Source: Streptomyces sp. S.PB5
GTDB taxonomy: Bacteria > Actinomycetota > Actinomycetes > Streptomycetales > Streptomycetaceae
Reading direction: 5' to 3'
DNA length: 64,000 nucleotides
NCBI RefSeq assembly: GCF_030403745.1
Contig: NZ_JAQMWP010000002.1
Span: forward strand, 496,001 to 560,000
Positions 30,249 through 37,729 of this stretch are shown here, in pieces. The translations under genes were made by a program, and so were the position numbers. Each line of letters opens with the position of its first letter. Positions within the stretch are counted from its first letter, which is position 1. The notes under the pieces were generated by a model, which made no database searches, had not been told where the DNA came from, and worked only from the letters and a program-made list of their open reading frames with translations.

Positions 30249-31190
30249 ATGACCCAGGCACCGACACCCACCGCGGACACCGTCCGCCGGCTGGTCCGTA
30301 CCCTCCTCAAGGACGCATCGAGCGGCTCCGGACCCGAGGTCCGGCCCGTCGCCGAGAGCGCCGAGCCCGCCACCTGGTGGGTCGGCAACCGCCATGTGCT
30401 GCGTCTCGCCCCCGACCGCGAGGCCGCCCTGCGCCAGCGCCGCGAACTGCGGCTGCGCGACCTCGTCCGCCCGCACGTCCCGGTCGCCGTCCCGACGAGC
30501 GTGGCCCACGGCGAGTGGACGCCGGGACTGACCTACACGCTCGACGTCCTGGTCCCCGGCGGCTTTGCGGGTGAGCACGACGTCTCCGCCGTCGGCGAGG
30601 CAGATCTGGCCGCCCTGCTCACCGGCCTGCGCGAGGTGCCCGCCCGCCAGGCCGAGACCCTCGGCGTCCCGCGCACCTCCCCGCGCTCCCTGGAGCTGCT
30701 GCGCCGCACCGCCGGGAACGCCGCCGAACTCCTCGGTGCCGCCGACGAGTTCGACCCCGGCCGCCTCAACCAGTTCGGCCTGCCGGCCGCCGCCCAGCTC
30801 GTCGCGCAGCCCGGCACCGCCGTCCTCGTCCACCACGGCCTCACCCGCGACCACCTCGTCGTCAGTGCCGACGGCCGGGTACGCGGCGTGCTCGGCTGGG
30901 CCGACGCCGTCGTCGGCGACCCCGCCGAGGACATCGCGGGCCTCGCCCTGGCCGTGGGTTCCCCCGCCGCCGTCCGCGCCGCCACCCTCGCCGGCTACGG
31001 AGCGCGCCCCTGTCTGCGCGGCCTGTGGCTGGCCCGCTGCGACGTCGTGATCCGCCTCGCGGAACGCCTGCGGGGCCGCGACGGCACACCGCTGCCGGAA
31101 CTGCGGGTACAGCTCCGGCACGCCTGGGAGGCGATCCTGCTGGAACGGGTGACGGAACTGCGCAAGGAGGACGGCGAGGAGGACCTCTAG
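30249..31190 (+). CDS. Aminoglycoside-phosphotransferase-fold protein, probable pseudokinase
   Basis: 313 aa with the overall APH/choline-kinase layout (RHVLRLAPDREAALRQRRELRLRDLVRPHVPVAVPTSVAHGEW, then the catalytic segment). The catalytic loop, normally HGDxxxxN, reads HHGLTRDH (195-202), so the catalytic Asp is Gly and the metal-binding Asn is His. The second metal site, normally (I/V)DW/F, reads VLGWADAVVGDP with Gly216 in place of Asp. Flanking residues are conserved (VGDPAEDIAGLALAVG), so the fold is intact while chemistry looks lost. It could bind a ligand or act as a regulatory pseudokinase. Compare the intact HGDALPRN protein at 48240. Confidence 0.8.
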   Translation: MTQAPTPTADTVRRLVRTLLKDASSGSGPEVRPVAESAEPATWWVGNRHVLRLAPDREAALRQRRELRLRDLVRPHVPVAVPTSVAHGEWTPGLTYTLDVLVPGGFAGEHDVSAVGEADLAALLTGLREVPARQAETLGVPRTSPRSLELLRRTAGNAAELLGAADEFDPGRLNQFGLPAAAQLVAQPGTAVLVHHGLTRDHLVVSADGRVRGVLGWADAVVGDPAEDIAGLALAVGSPAAVRAATLAGYGARPCLRGLWLARCDVVIRLAERLRGRDGTPLPELRVQLRHAWEAILLERVTELRKEDGEEDL

Positions 31191-31299
31191 AGGAGGATCT
31201 CCAGATGGGGCCCGTTGGAGGAGGCCCGTTGGAGGAGGATCTCCAGAGGAGCCCCGGGAGGACCCGCGGCCGAAGCGCGGCCGAGGCCGCCCAGCCCGC

Positions 31300-33045
31300 T
31301 CACTCCTGCAGCAGCACCACGCACGACTCCCCGGGTACCTGCAGCACCCCGTCCGTCCCCGGCCCCTCCACCGGCTCCCACGCGGCCAGTACGCGCGCCT
31401 CACGGGGCCCCAGAGGGATCGCGGCGGTGCCCTTGGCCAGATTCACCACCACCCGCACGTCCCCCCGCCGGAAGGCCAGCCAGCGCCCCTGCTCGTCGTA
31501 CGCCACCCTGGTGTCGGCGAGGTCCGGGTCGGTGAGGTCGGCCTGTTCGTGGCGCAGGGCGATCAACTTGCGGTACCAGTCCAGCACGCGCGCGTGGGGT
31601 TCGCGTTCGGGCTCGGACCAGTCCAGGCAGGAGCGGTCCCGGGTCGCCGGGTCCTGCGGGTCGGGTACGTCCTCCTCCGCCCACCCGTGCGCCGCGAACT
31701 CCCGCCGTCTGCCCCGCCGTACGGCCTCCGCGAGCTCGGGATCGGTGTGGTCGGTGAAGAACTGCCAGGGTGTGCCCGCCGCCCACTCCTCGCCCATGAA
31801 CAGCATCGGTGTGAAGGGAGCCGTCAGCGTCAGCGTGGCCGCGCAGGCCAGCAGCCCCGGGGAGAGGGAGGCCGAAAGGCGGTCACCCTGGGCCCGGTTG
31901 CCGACCTGGTCGTGGGTCTGGCTGTAGCCGAGCAGCCGGTGCGCGGCCACCCGCGCACGGTCCAGCGGGCGCCCGTGCCGGCGGCCCCGGAAGCTGGAGT
32001 ACGTGCCGTCGTGGAACCAGCCGCCGGTGAGCGTCTTCGCCAGCGCCGCGAAGGGGGCGCGGCCGAAGTCGGCGTAATAGCCCTGCGATTCGCCCGTCAG
32101 CGCGCAGTGCAGGGCGTGGTGGAAGTCGTCGTTCCACTGCGCGTGCAGCCCGAAGCCGCCCTCCGTACGGGGCGAGACCAGGCGCGGGTCGTTCAGGTCG
32201 GACTCGGCGATCAGGAACAGCGGCCGGCCCGACTCGGCGGCGAGCGCGTCCACCGCCGTCGACAGCTCCTCCAGGAAGTGGCACGCGCGCGTGTCCGCCA
32301 GCGCGTGCACCGCGTCGAGCCGCAGCCCGTCGATCCGGTAGTCCCGCAACCACGCCAGCGCGCTCTCCAGCAGATAGGCGCGCACCTCGTCGGAACCCGG
32401 CGCGTCCAGGTTCACCGCCGAACCCCACGGCGTGTGGTGGGCGTCGGTGAAGTACGGGCCGAACGCCGGCAGGTAGTTCCCCGACGGTCCGAGATGGTTG
32501 TGCACGACGTCCAGGACCACCCCGAGTCCGAGTCCGTGCGCCCGGTCGACGAACCGTTTCAGCCCCTCCGGCCCGCCGTAGGGCTCGTGCACGGCCCACA
32601 GCGAGACGCCCTCGTACCCCCAGCCGTGCCGGCCGGGGAAGGGGCACAGGGGCATCAACTCGACGTGGGTGACGCCCAGTTCGACGAGATGCCCGAGCCG
32701 GTCCGCGGCCGCGTCCAGCGTGCCCTCGCGCGTGTACGTGCCCACGTGCAGCTCGTACAGGACCGCGCCGGGCAGCGGCCGGCCCGTCCACTCCGAACCC
32801 CACTCGTACCGGCCCTGCTCGACGACCGCGCTCAGCCCGTCCGGGCCGTCGGGCTGGCGGCGCGAGCGGGGGTCCGGCAGGACGGGACCGTCGTCCAGCG
32901 CGAAGCCGTACCGGCTGCCGTCCCGCGCCTCCGCCTCGCCCCGCCACCATCCGGCCCGTTCGGGAACGCGCTCCAACGCGCGCGTGGCGCCGTCGCACTG
33001 GAGCGTCACACGGTCGGCCTGCGGTGCCCACACCTCGAACTGCAC
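31300..33045 (-). CDS. treZ: Malto-oligosyltrehalose trehalohydrolase
   Basis: 581 aa from the ATG at 33045. An N-terminal CBM48-like domain (MQFEVWAPQADRVTLQCDG) is followed by a GH13 barrel: VVLDVVHNHLGPSGNY, nucleophile in GLRLDAVHALAD, acid/base Glu in FLIAESDLNDPRLV, and TreZ-typical SQTHDQVGNRAQGDR. The enzyme releases trehalose from maltooligosyl-trehalose made by TreY (37730-40108). Length and motifs match TreZ rather than GlgB or GlgX. It converges on the APH-like gene across a 109-bp stretch holding GGAGGAGGATCTCCAG-type direct repeats. Confidence 0.96.
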   Translation of the reverse strand: MQFEVWAPQADRVTLQCDGATRALERVPERAGWWRGEAEARDGSRYGFALDDGPVLPDPRSRRQPDGPDGLSAVVEQGRYEWGSEWTGRPLPGAVLYELHVGTYTREGTLDAAADRLGHLVELGVTHVELMPLCPFPGRHGWGYEGVSLWAVHEPYGGPEGLKRFVDRAHGLGLGVVLDVVHNHLGPSGNYLPAFGPYFTDAHHTPWGSAVNLDAPGSDEVRAYLLESALAWLRDYRIDGLRLDAVHALADTRACHFLEELSTAVDALAAESGRPLFLIAESDLNDPRLVSPRTEGGFGLHAQWNDDFHHALHCALTGESQGYYADFGRAPFAALAKTLTGGWFHDGTYSSFRGRRHGRPLDRARVAAHRLLGYSQTHDQVGNRAQGDRLSASLSPGLLACAATLTLTAPFTPMLFMGEEWAAGTPWQFFTDHTDPELAEAVRRGRRREFAAHGWAEEDVPDPQDPATRDRSCLDWSEPEREPHARVLDWYRKLIALRHEQADLTDPDLADTRVAYDEQGRWLAFRRGDVRVVVNLAKGTAAIPLGPREARVLAAWEPVEGPGTDGVLQVPGESCVVLLQE

Positions 33046-33162
33046 GGACGGTTCCCCTTCGTCTGCTCACCGTGATGTAGCCCGTCCATCGTGCTTCAAA
33101 CGAGATCGATCCGCTTCCGAATCCTCCCTTTCCCGACTGGTGTCGTGGCAGTTGGCGTCGGA

Positions 33163-33174
33163 CACGCGCGCGTG
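33163..33174. repeat. Intergenic copy of the CACGCGCGCGTG palindrome
   Basis: A 12-bp palindrome located in the divergent promoter region between treZ (start 33045) and the FHA gene (start 33231). The other exact copies are at 31585, 32282, 35617, 39908 and 41475. A CG-longer form is at 45182, and the ACGCGCGCGT core alone occurs at 32976 and 36079. This is the only exact copy outside coding sequence. Confidence 0.6.
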
Positions 33175-33230
33175 GCGGCGGTTGTCACGTTTTCTGGACA
33201 CCCGGCGTTCACTGCCCGACAATCACGATC

Positions 33231-33782
33231 GTGACGTCGTCCTTCGAGTTCAACACGTACCCCGCGCGGCTCTCAGACGCGGAGCGCGACAAGGCGCTGA
33301 AGGTGCTCCGCGACGGCGTCGCCATGGGCCGGCTCTCGCACGACACCTTCATCCGGCGCATGGAGCTGGCGCTCGCCGCCCGCCGCTCGGACGAACTCGC
33401 CGTGCTCACCGCCGACCTGCCCTCCGAGAGCCGGCTGTCGCGGATGGTCTTCGGCTCCGTGGAAGCGGTCTCCGGATTCACCCAGCGGCTGCGCCGCGCC
33501 TGGCAGGCGGAGCGGCTGCCGAAGCTGCTGCTGCCGCACCCGGGCGACGGACACCCGCTGCGCATCGGCCGTGATCCCGCGAGCGGCCTTCGGCTGAGCC
33601 ACGAGACGGTGTCCCGGGTGCACGCCGAACTGCGCCGCCAGGGCGGCATGTGGGTGCTCAGGGACCTCGGTTCGACCAATGGCACGACGGTCAACGGGCG
33701 GCGCGTCATCGGGGCCGCCGTGGTCCGCGAGGGCGATCAGGTGGGCTTCGGGCGGATGTGGTTCCGGCTCTCCGCCGACTGA
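33231..33782 (+). CDS. DUF1707 and FHA-domain protein
   Basis: 183 aa from a GTG. An N-terminal DUF1707 module (ARLSDAERDKALKVLRDGVAMGRLSHDTFIRRMELALAARRSDELAVLTADLP, about 10-65) is followed by a linker and a C-terminal FHA domain (about 98-180; RIGRDPASGLRLSHETVSRVHAELRRQGGMWVLRDLGSTNGTTVNGRRV). The FHA core residues for phosphothreonine binding (GR, S-x-x-H, N-G-T) are present. It would be a phospho-dependent adaptor downstream of Ser/Thr kinases. No kinase is adjacent. Divergent from treZ. Confidence 0.92.
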   Translation: MTSSFEFNTYPARLSDAERDKALKVLRDGVAMGRLSHDTFIRRMELALAARRSDELAVLTADLPSESRLSRMVFGSVEAVSGFTQRLRRAWQAERLPKLLLPHPGDGHPLRIGRDPASGLRLSHETVSRVHAELRRQGGMWVLRDLGSTNGTTVNGRRVIGAAVVREGDQVGFGRMWFRLSAD

Positions 33783-33957
33783 TCCGAAACGTCCTCGAAC
33801 TGAGCCGGACCTTAGCTCTGGCCTGGGGTTTACTTCCTGTCGAGGGCTCATATCCCTTTCCCGACCGCGGTGTTGACGTACCCCACAAGTCGTGACTCAC
33901 TGTGCGTACACCATGCACATCAGGTGAACCGACGGCACCACATCGTGGAGGTGTGCC

Positions 33958-35307
33958 CTGTCGCCCCTCCTCCGTTACCCGACCGTCGACGAGCTGGGTG
34001 CCCGGGCGGCCGCACTCGTCTCCCGCCATCCCCGGGACGCCAGGCTCCGCCGCGTCGGCACCTCCCGAGCGGGCACCCCCCTGTGGCTGCTCTCCGTCGG
34101 CCACGGCAGCCGCCAGGCCCTGATCGTGGCCGGACCGCACGCCAACGAGCCCGTGGGCGGCGGCACCGTCCTGCGGCTCGCCGAATGCGCCGTCGCCGAC
34201 CCGCTGCTCACCGACGGCGCCGACGCCACCTGGAACCTCCTGCTCAGCCTCGACCCCGACGGACTGCGCCGCAACGAGGGCTGGCTGCACGGCCCGTACA
34301 CCCTCGGCCGCCACTTCCGGCACTTCTTCCGGCCCGGCTTCCTGGAACAGCCCGAGTGGCTGCCCGACGGCGCCGCCGCCGTCACCCTGCCGGAGACGCG
34401 CGCCCTGCTCGACCTCCAGGACGAACTGCGGCCCTTCCTCCAGTGCTCGCTGCACGGCGTCGACATCGGCGGCGGCTTCGTCGAGCTCACCCATGAACTG
34501 CCGGGCCTCGACCGCCGTATCGCCCACCACGCGACCCGCCTCGGCATCCCACGCGAACTCGGCCCGTACGACACCCTGTACTGGCCGGTCCTCGGCCCCG
34601 CCGTCTTCCGCATCCCGCCGCCGCGCCGGGGCGACCTGGCCGCCGCCATAACCGAGGCCGCCGTCGAGTCGACCTGGTTCCACCCCTACCGGTACGGCAC
34701 GGTCACCGCGGTCGTCGAGGCGCCCATGTGGGGCGCGCACGCCGTCGAGGACGCCTCCGCGCCCGCCGACGCGGCCGCCGTCCTGCGCACCGTCAGCCGC
34801 ACCCTGCGCCAGGACACCCAGCGCCTCGAACGGATCTTCACCCGCATCCGCCCGTTCGTCGCCGCCGCCCCGGACGCGGACCGGCTGCTCGCCCCGGTCG
34901 ACGACTATTTACTGGTCTGCCCCGGCATCGCCGACTCCTGGGACCCCGACGTCACCGACGGCTCCCATCCGCTGCCGCCGCTGCACGCCGCCCACCTGGC
35001 CGCCCTGCGCATCTCCGGGCGGCGACTGGCACTGCGCACCGCGGGGCTGCTGCACCAGCTCGTCACCGCCGCCGGGACCGACCCGGCCGGTGCGCTGCCC
35101 GAGCTGGACCGGCTCATCGACCAGTGGTGCGCCGACTGCCGCGACGGCTGCGGGGCGCACTGGATCCCCGTCGCACGCCAGGTGGAGTACCAGGCCCGGG
35201 TGGTGCAGAGCGTGTTCGAACTGGCCGGGCGGCACACACGCGTGCGTTCCCGTTCGGGTGAGTCGGGGTGGGGATCCCAGACCGCCGTGCCGATGCATCT
35301 GGAATGA
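33958..35307 (+). CDS. M14-family zinc carboxypeptidase, probable CTG start
   Basis: 449 aa. No ATG/GTG/TTG lies in frame between the stop at 33925 and the GTG at 34126. The paralogue at 35837-37096 clearly aligns with the earlier part (LLRYPTVDELGARA vs LLRYPSVTEVVASA type residues), so the start must be upstream of 34126. CTG at 33958 has GGAGG exactly 6 nt upstream. Zinc ligands His61 and Glu64 (AGPHANEPVGG), His166 (SLHGVDIGG), catalytic Glu254 (VVEAPMWG). No signal peptide is evident. Such M14 enzymes trim C-terminal residues or cell-wall peptides. The SSI-like gene overlaps its stop by 4 bp. Confidence 0.85.
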   Translation: MSPLLRYPTVDELGARAAALVSRHPRDARLRRVGTSRAGTPLWLLSVGHGSRQALIVAGPHANEPVGGGTVLRLAECAVADPLLTDGADATWNLLLSLDPDGLRRNEGWLHGPYTLGRHFRHFFRPGFLEQPEWLPDGAAAVTLPETRALLDLQDELRPFLQCSLHGVDIGGGFVELTHELPGLDRRIAHHATRLGIPRELGPYDTLYWPVLGPAVFRIPPPRRGDLAAAITEAAVESTWFHPYRYGTVTAVVEAPMWGAHAVEDASAPADAAAVLRTVSRTLRQDTQRLERIFTRIRPFVAAAPDADRLLAPVDDYLLVCPGIADSWDPDVTDGSHPLPPLHAAHLAALRISGRRLALRTAGLLHQLVTAAGTDPAGALPELDRLIDQWCADCRDGCGAHWIPVARQVEYQARVVQSVFELAGRHTRVRSRSGESGWGSQTAVPMHLE

Positions 35308-35783
35308 AGAACTGCACCACTGCAAACCGCACCACTGCATCGAGGACGGCCCGGGGCGCCCTGCTCGCCGCGGCCGCCCTCCTCGCCGCCGGCACGGTCC
35401 CCGCTCAGGCGGCGCCCCAGGACTCCCGCACCGGCAACTGGCTCTATCTCACGGTCACCAAGGGCGACACCCGCGGCACGCTGCTGCTGTGCGACCCGCC
35501 CCGGGGACACGGCAAGGCCGCCGAGGCCTGCGCCGAGCTGGACTCGGTGAACGGCGACATCGCCGCCCTCCCGCCGAAGGAGACCTACTGCCCGATGATC
35601 TACGCGCCGGTGACGGCACGCGCGCGTGGACAGTGGGACGGGCGGCCGGTCGAGTACGCGGAGACCTTCTCCAACGGCTGTGTGATGACGGCGCGGACGG
35701 GGTCGGTGTTCGCCCTCGACAGCGGCTGCGACAGCGGCAGCGTCGTCAGGGGCGTCGGCGGCCTCGGCAGCCTGCACGGCTGA
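35304..35783 (+). CDS. Subtilisin-inhibitor-like (SSI, I16) secreted protease inhibitor
   Basis: 159 aa from the ATG at 35304, which overlaps the carboxypeptidase stop as ATGA. Signal peptide with basic start and ARGALLAAAALLAAGTVPAQA. SSI landmarks: NWLYLTVTKGD, LLLCDPP, ACAELDSVNGDIAAL, reactive loop YCPMIYAPVTARARG, and the end motif ETFSNGCVMTARTGSVFAL. By alignment with SSI (CPM-V) the P1 residue is Met98, so subtilisin/chymotrypsin-like targets are expected. A fifth cysteine occurs in an unusual Gly/Ser tail (DSGCDSGSVVRG) past the normal SSI C-terminus. Translational coupling to a peptidase gene is suggestive of a shared role. Confidence 0.88.
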   Translation: MKNCTTANRTTASRTARGALLAAAALLAAGTVPAQAAPQDSRTGNWLYLTVTKGDTRGTLLLCDPPRGHGKAAEACAELDSVNGDIAALPPKETYCPMIYAPVTARARGQWDGRPVEYAETFSNGCVMTARTGSVFALDSGCDSGSVVRGVGGLGSLHG

Positions 35784-35836
35784 TCCGGCCGGTCCCGCTG
35801 ATCCGGCCGATCCGCCGATCCGGGTGGTGGCGGGGT

Positions 35837-37096
35837 TCAGCCCGCCCGGTCGCGCGCGTGGAGCGCCGCCGCCACCACGGTGCGGGACTGGTGCCGGATC
35901 TGGTGCTCCAACGGCACCCAGCGGGCCCGGAAGCGCTCCGCGAAGGTCTCGCTCCAGGTCGCCACGAGCCGCTCCAGGCGCGGGGCCGCACGGTCGTCGT
36001 TCTCCTTCAGGACCCGCAGCAGCATCGAGGCCGCCCGCAACGGCAGCCGCCGGGCGAACGCGTCCACGCTGCCCACGTACGCGCGCGTGTTGTCCGCCGG
36101 AGGGGTGTGCATCCAGTCCGCGGCCAGCCCCGGAACCAGCTCCAGACCCCACCTGGCGGCCCGCAGCAGCGGCCCGTCGACCTCCGGCAGCCGCGGCTCG
36201 GCGTCCGCGAGCACCCGCTCCACCTGCGCGGTGTCCTGCAGCAGCCGCCCCGCGAGACGCCGCAGCGCGACGGCCGGCGCGGGATGCGGCGCCGGGTCGT
36301 CGACCAGGTCGCTCGCCCACATCGGCACCTCGACGATCGCGGTCAGCCCGCCGTACCGGTGCGCGTGGTACCAGGTGCTGTTGCGCGCGTCGTCCGGCAT
36401 GCTCGGATACGCCGCGCCCGCACCCGGCGCCGGCATCACATGCACCCCCGGCCCGGACGCGGGCCAGCCCGCGGCGTCCGAGGCGCCGGTCTCCACCGGG
36501 ATGTTCAGCTCCGCCGCCGACTTGGCGAACGGTTCCGCCAGACCCGGGATGTCCTTGGTCAACTGCACCCAGCTGCCGCCCAGATCGGTGCCGTGCAGGG
36601 TCACCTGGAGGTAGGGGCGCAGTTCGTCGATGACGCCGGTCAGGGCGCGGGTCTCCGGCGGCAGCCGGTCGGGCGGCAGCACCGCCGGCGACCACTCCGG
36701 CTGCTCGTGGCCCGCCGGCCGGAAGAAGCCGAGGTGGTAGTCGAACAGGCTGCGCGGCGCCGGAGTGACATGCAGGCTCGCCCCGTCGGGGTCCGCGCAC
36801 AGCAGGAAGTGCCAGGACGTGCCGGCCCGCAACTCCCGCTCGTTCACCACGCGTGCGGCGACGTCGAGGAGGGTCGCGCCACCGGTCGGCTCGTTGGAGT
36901 GGGCGCCGGCCACGACCAGTACGGCCCGTCGGGCATGGCCCACGGACAGCAGGAGGAGGGGGCGGCCCGCCCGGGACCTGCCGATCTGTCGCAGGGTGCA
37001 CAGAGCGGGCCGACGAGCGGCCAGCGCCCTTGCCGACGCGACGACTTCGGTCACTGAGGGGTAGCGCAGCTCCGGCAGGAGACTCACCCCCGACAT
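35837..37096 (-). CDS. M14-family zinc carboxypeptidase (paralogue)
   Basis: 419 aa from the ATG at 37096; a GTG-type extension to 37129 is weaker. Zinc motif AGAHSNEPTGG (His, Glu), third ligand in TLHGTDLGGSWVQL, catalytic Glu in AIVEVPMWA. The protein aligns along its length with the product of 33958-35307, so the two are duplicates in opposite orientation with the SSI-like gene between them. No signal peptide is visible, suggesting a cytosolic enzyme for peptides or peptidoglycan fragments. The pair converges with the SSI-like gene across 53 bp of TGATCCGGCCG-type repeats. Confidence 0.9.
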   Translation of the reverse strand: MSGVSLLPELRYPSVTEVVASARALAARRPALCTLRQIGRSRAGRPLLLLSVGHARRAVLVVAGAHSNEPTGGATLLDVAARVVNERELRAGTSWHFLLCADPDGASLHVTPAPRSLFDYHLGFFRPAGHEQPEWSPAVLPPDRLPPETRALTGVIDELRPYLQVTLHGTDLGGSWVQLTKDIPGLAEPFAKSAAELNIPVETGASDAAGWPASGPGVHVMPAPGAGAAYPSMPDDARNSTWYHAHRYGGLTAIVEVPMWASDLVDDPAPHPAPAVALRRLAGRLLQDTAQVERVLADAEPRLPEVDGPLLRAARWGLELVPGLAADWMHTPPADNTRAYVGSVDAFARRLPLRAASMLLRVLKENDDRAAPRLERLVATWSETFAERFRARWVPLEHQIRHQSRTVVAAALHARDRAG

Positions 37097-37729
37097 ATCC
37101 GCCCGGCTTCGCAATCCGCAGTACCCCACGCCGTCTGTGAACTGTCAAGCAAGCCCAGGGGGAGGCTCCAGGGGGCGCCCAGTTGCATTTACCGCCAGCG
37201 GGAAGAGACGTGGGTGTCAGCGGGGGCACGGGTTCCCGGCGAGCCGGGGGCGCGGACCCCGGCGCTCACCGCCGCCGTGGAGTGCGGACGTCCGGTATCG
37301 CCCGGCAACGGCGGATACGGCCCGGGCGGCGGCCCGCGCGGCACGAGTGGCGCCCCCGCGCGGGCCCGTCACGGCCCGCTCCCGCCCGCTTCCCGCCCGT
37401 CAGGGGCGAACGCGCCGCCGTCAGGCACCGCGCGCCGGCCGCCCGGCGCGGGCCCCAGGAGCGCAGGCGGTGCGAGCGAGGCGCGCGCACCGCCGCGGGA
37501 GCGCGGCAAGGGCGCACATACCCGGGGCGGGTGCACCAAGCCCGCGCTTCAGCGGCTGAGCGGACCCAGTGAAGTCAACTGCGGTTCGGCAGCGCCCTGA
37601 AGGGGCGCGGGGCTGTGTCGATGTGCGGCTCCGCCGCGCGGGCGCGACCAGCCACGACGGCGCCGCAGCCGACTGTCAGCCCTCGCTGCCCCGCGGCGGA
37701 GCCGCACATCGACACAGCCGGCGGAGCGC
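37097..37729. other. Gene-poor GC-rich interval upstream of the M14 gene
   Basis: About 630 bp without a convincing gene. All open frames are Arg/Pro/Gly-rich, overlap one another and lack family features. The right-hand 160 bp holds a 28-bp inverted repeat and the Streptomyces-type dispersed motif GAAGGGGCGCGGGG..GCGACCAGCCACGACGG. Nothing else was recognised. Confidence 0.6.
37611..37719. repeat. 28-bp perfect inverted repeat of a dispersed Streptomyces intergenic element
   Basis: 37611-37638 (GGCTGTGTCGATGTGCGGCT...) is perfectly complementary to 37692-37719, separated by 53 bp. The left flank GAAGGGGCGCGGGG and the spacer GCGACCAGCCACGACGG match a repeat family seen widely between Streptomyces genes. 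It sits 10 bp downstream of the treY stop, so it may serve as a terminator for treY. Confidence 0.75.
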
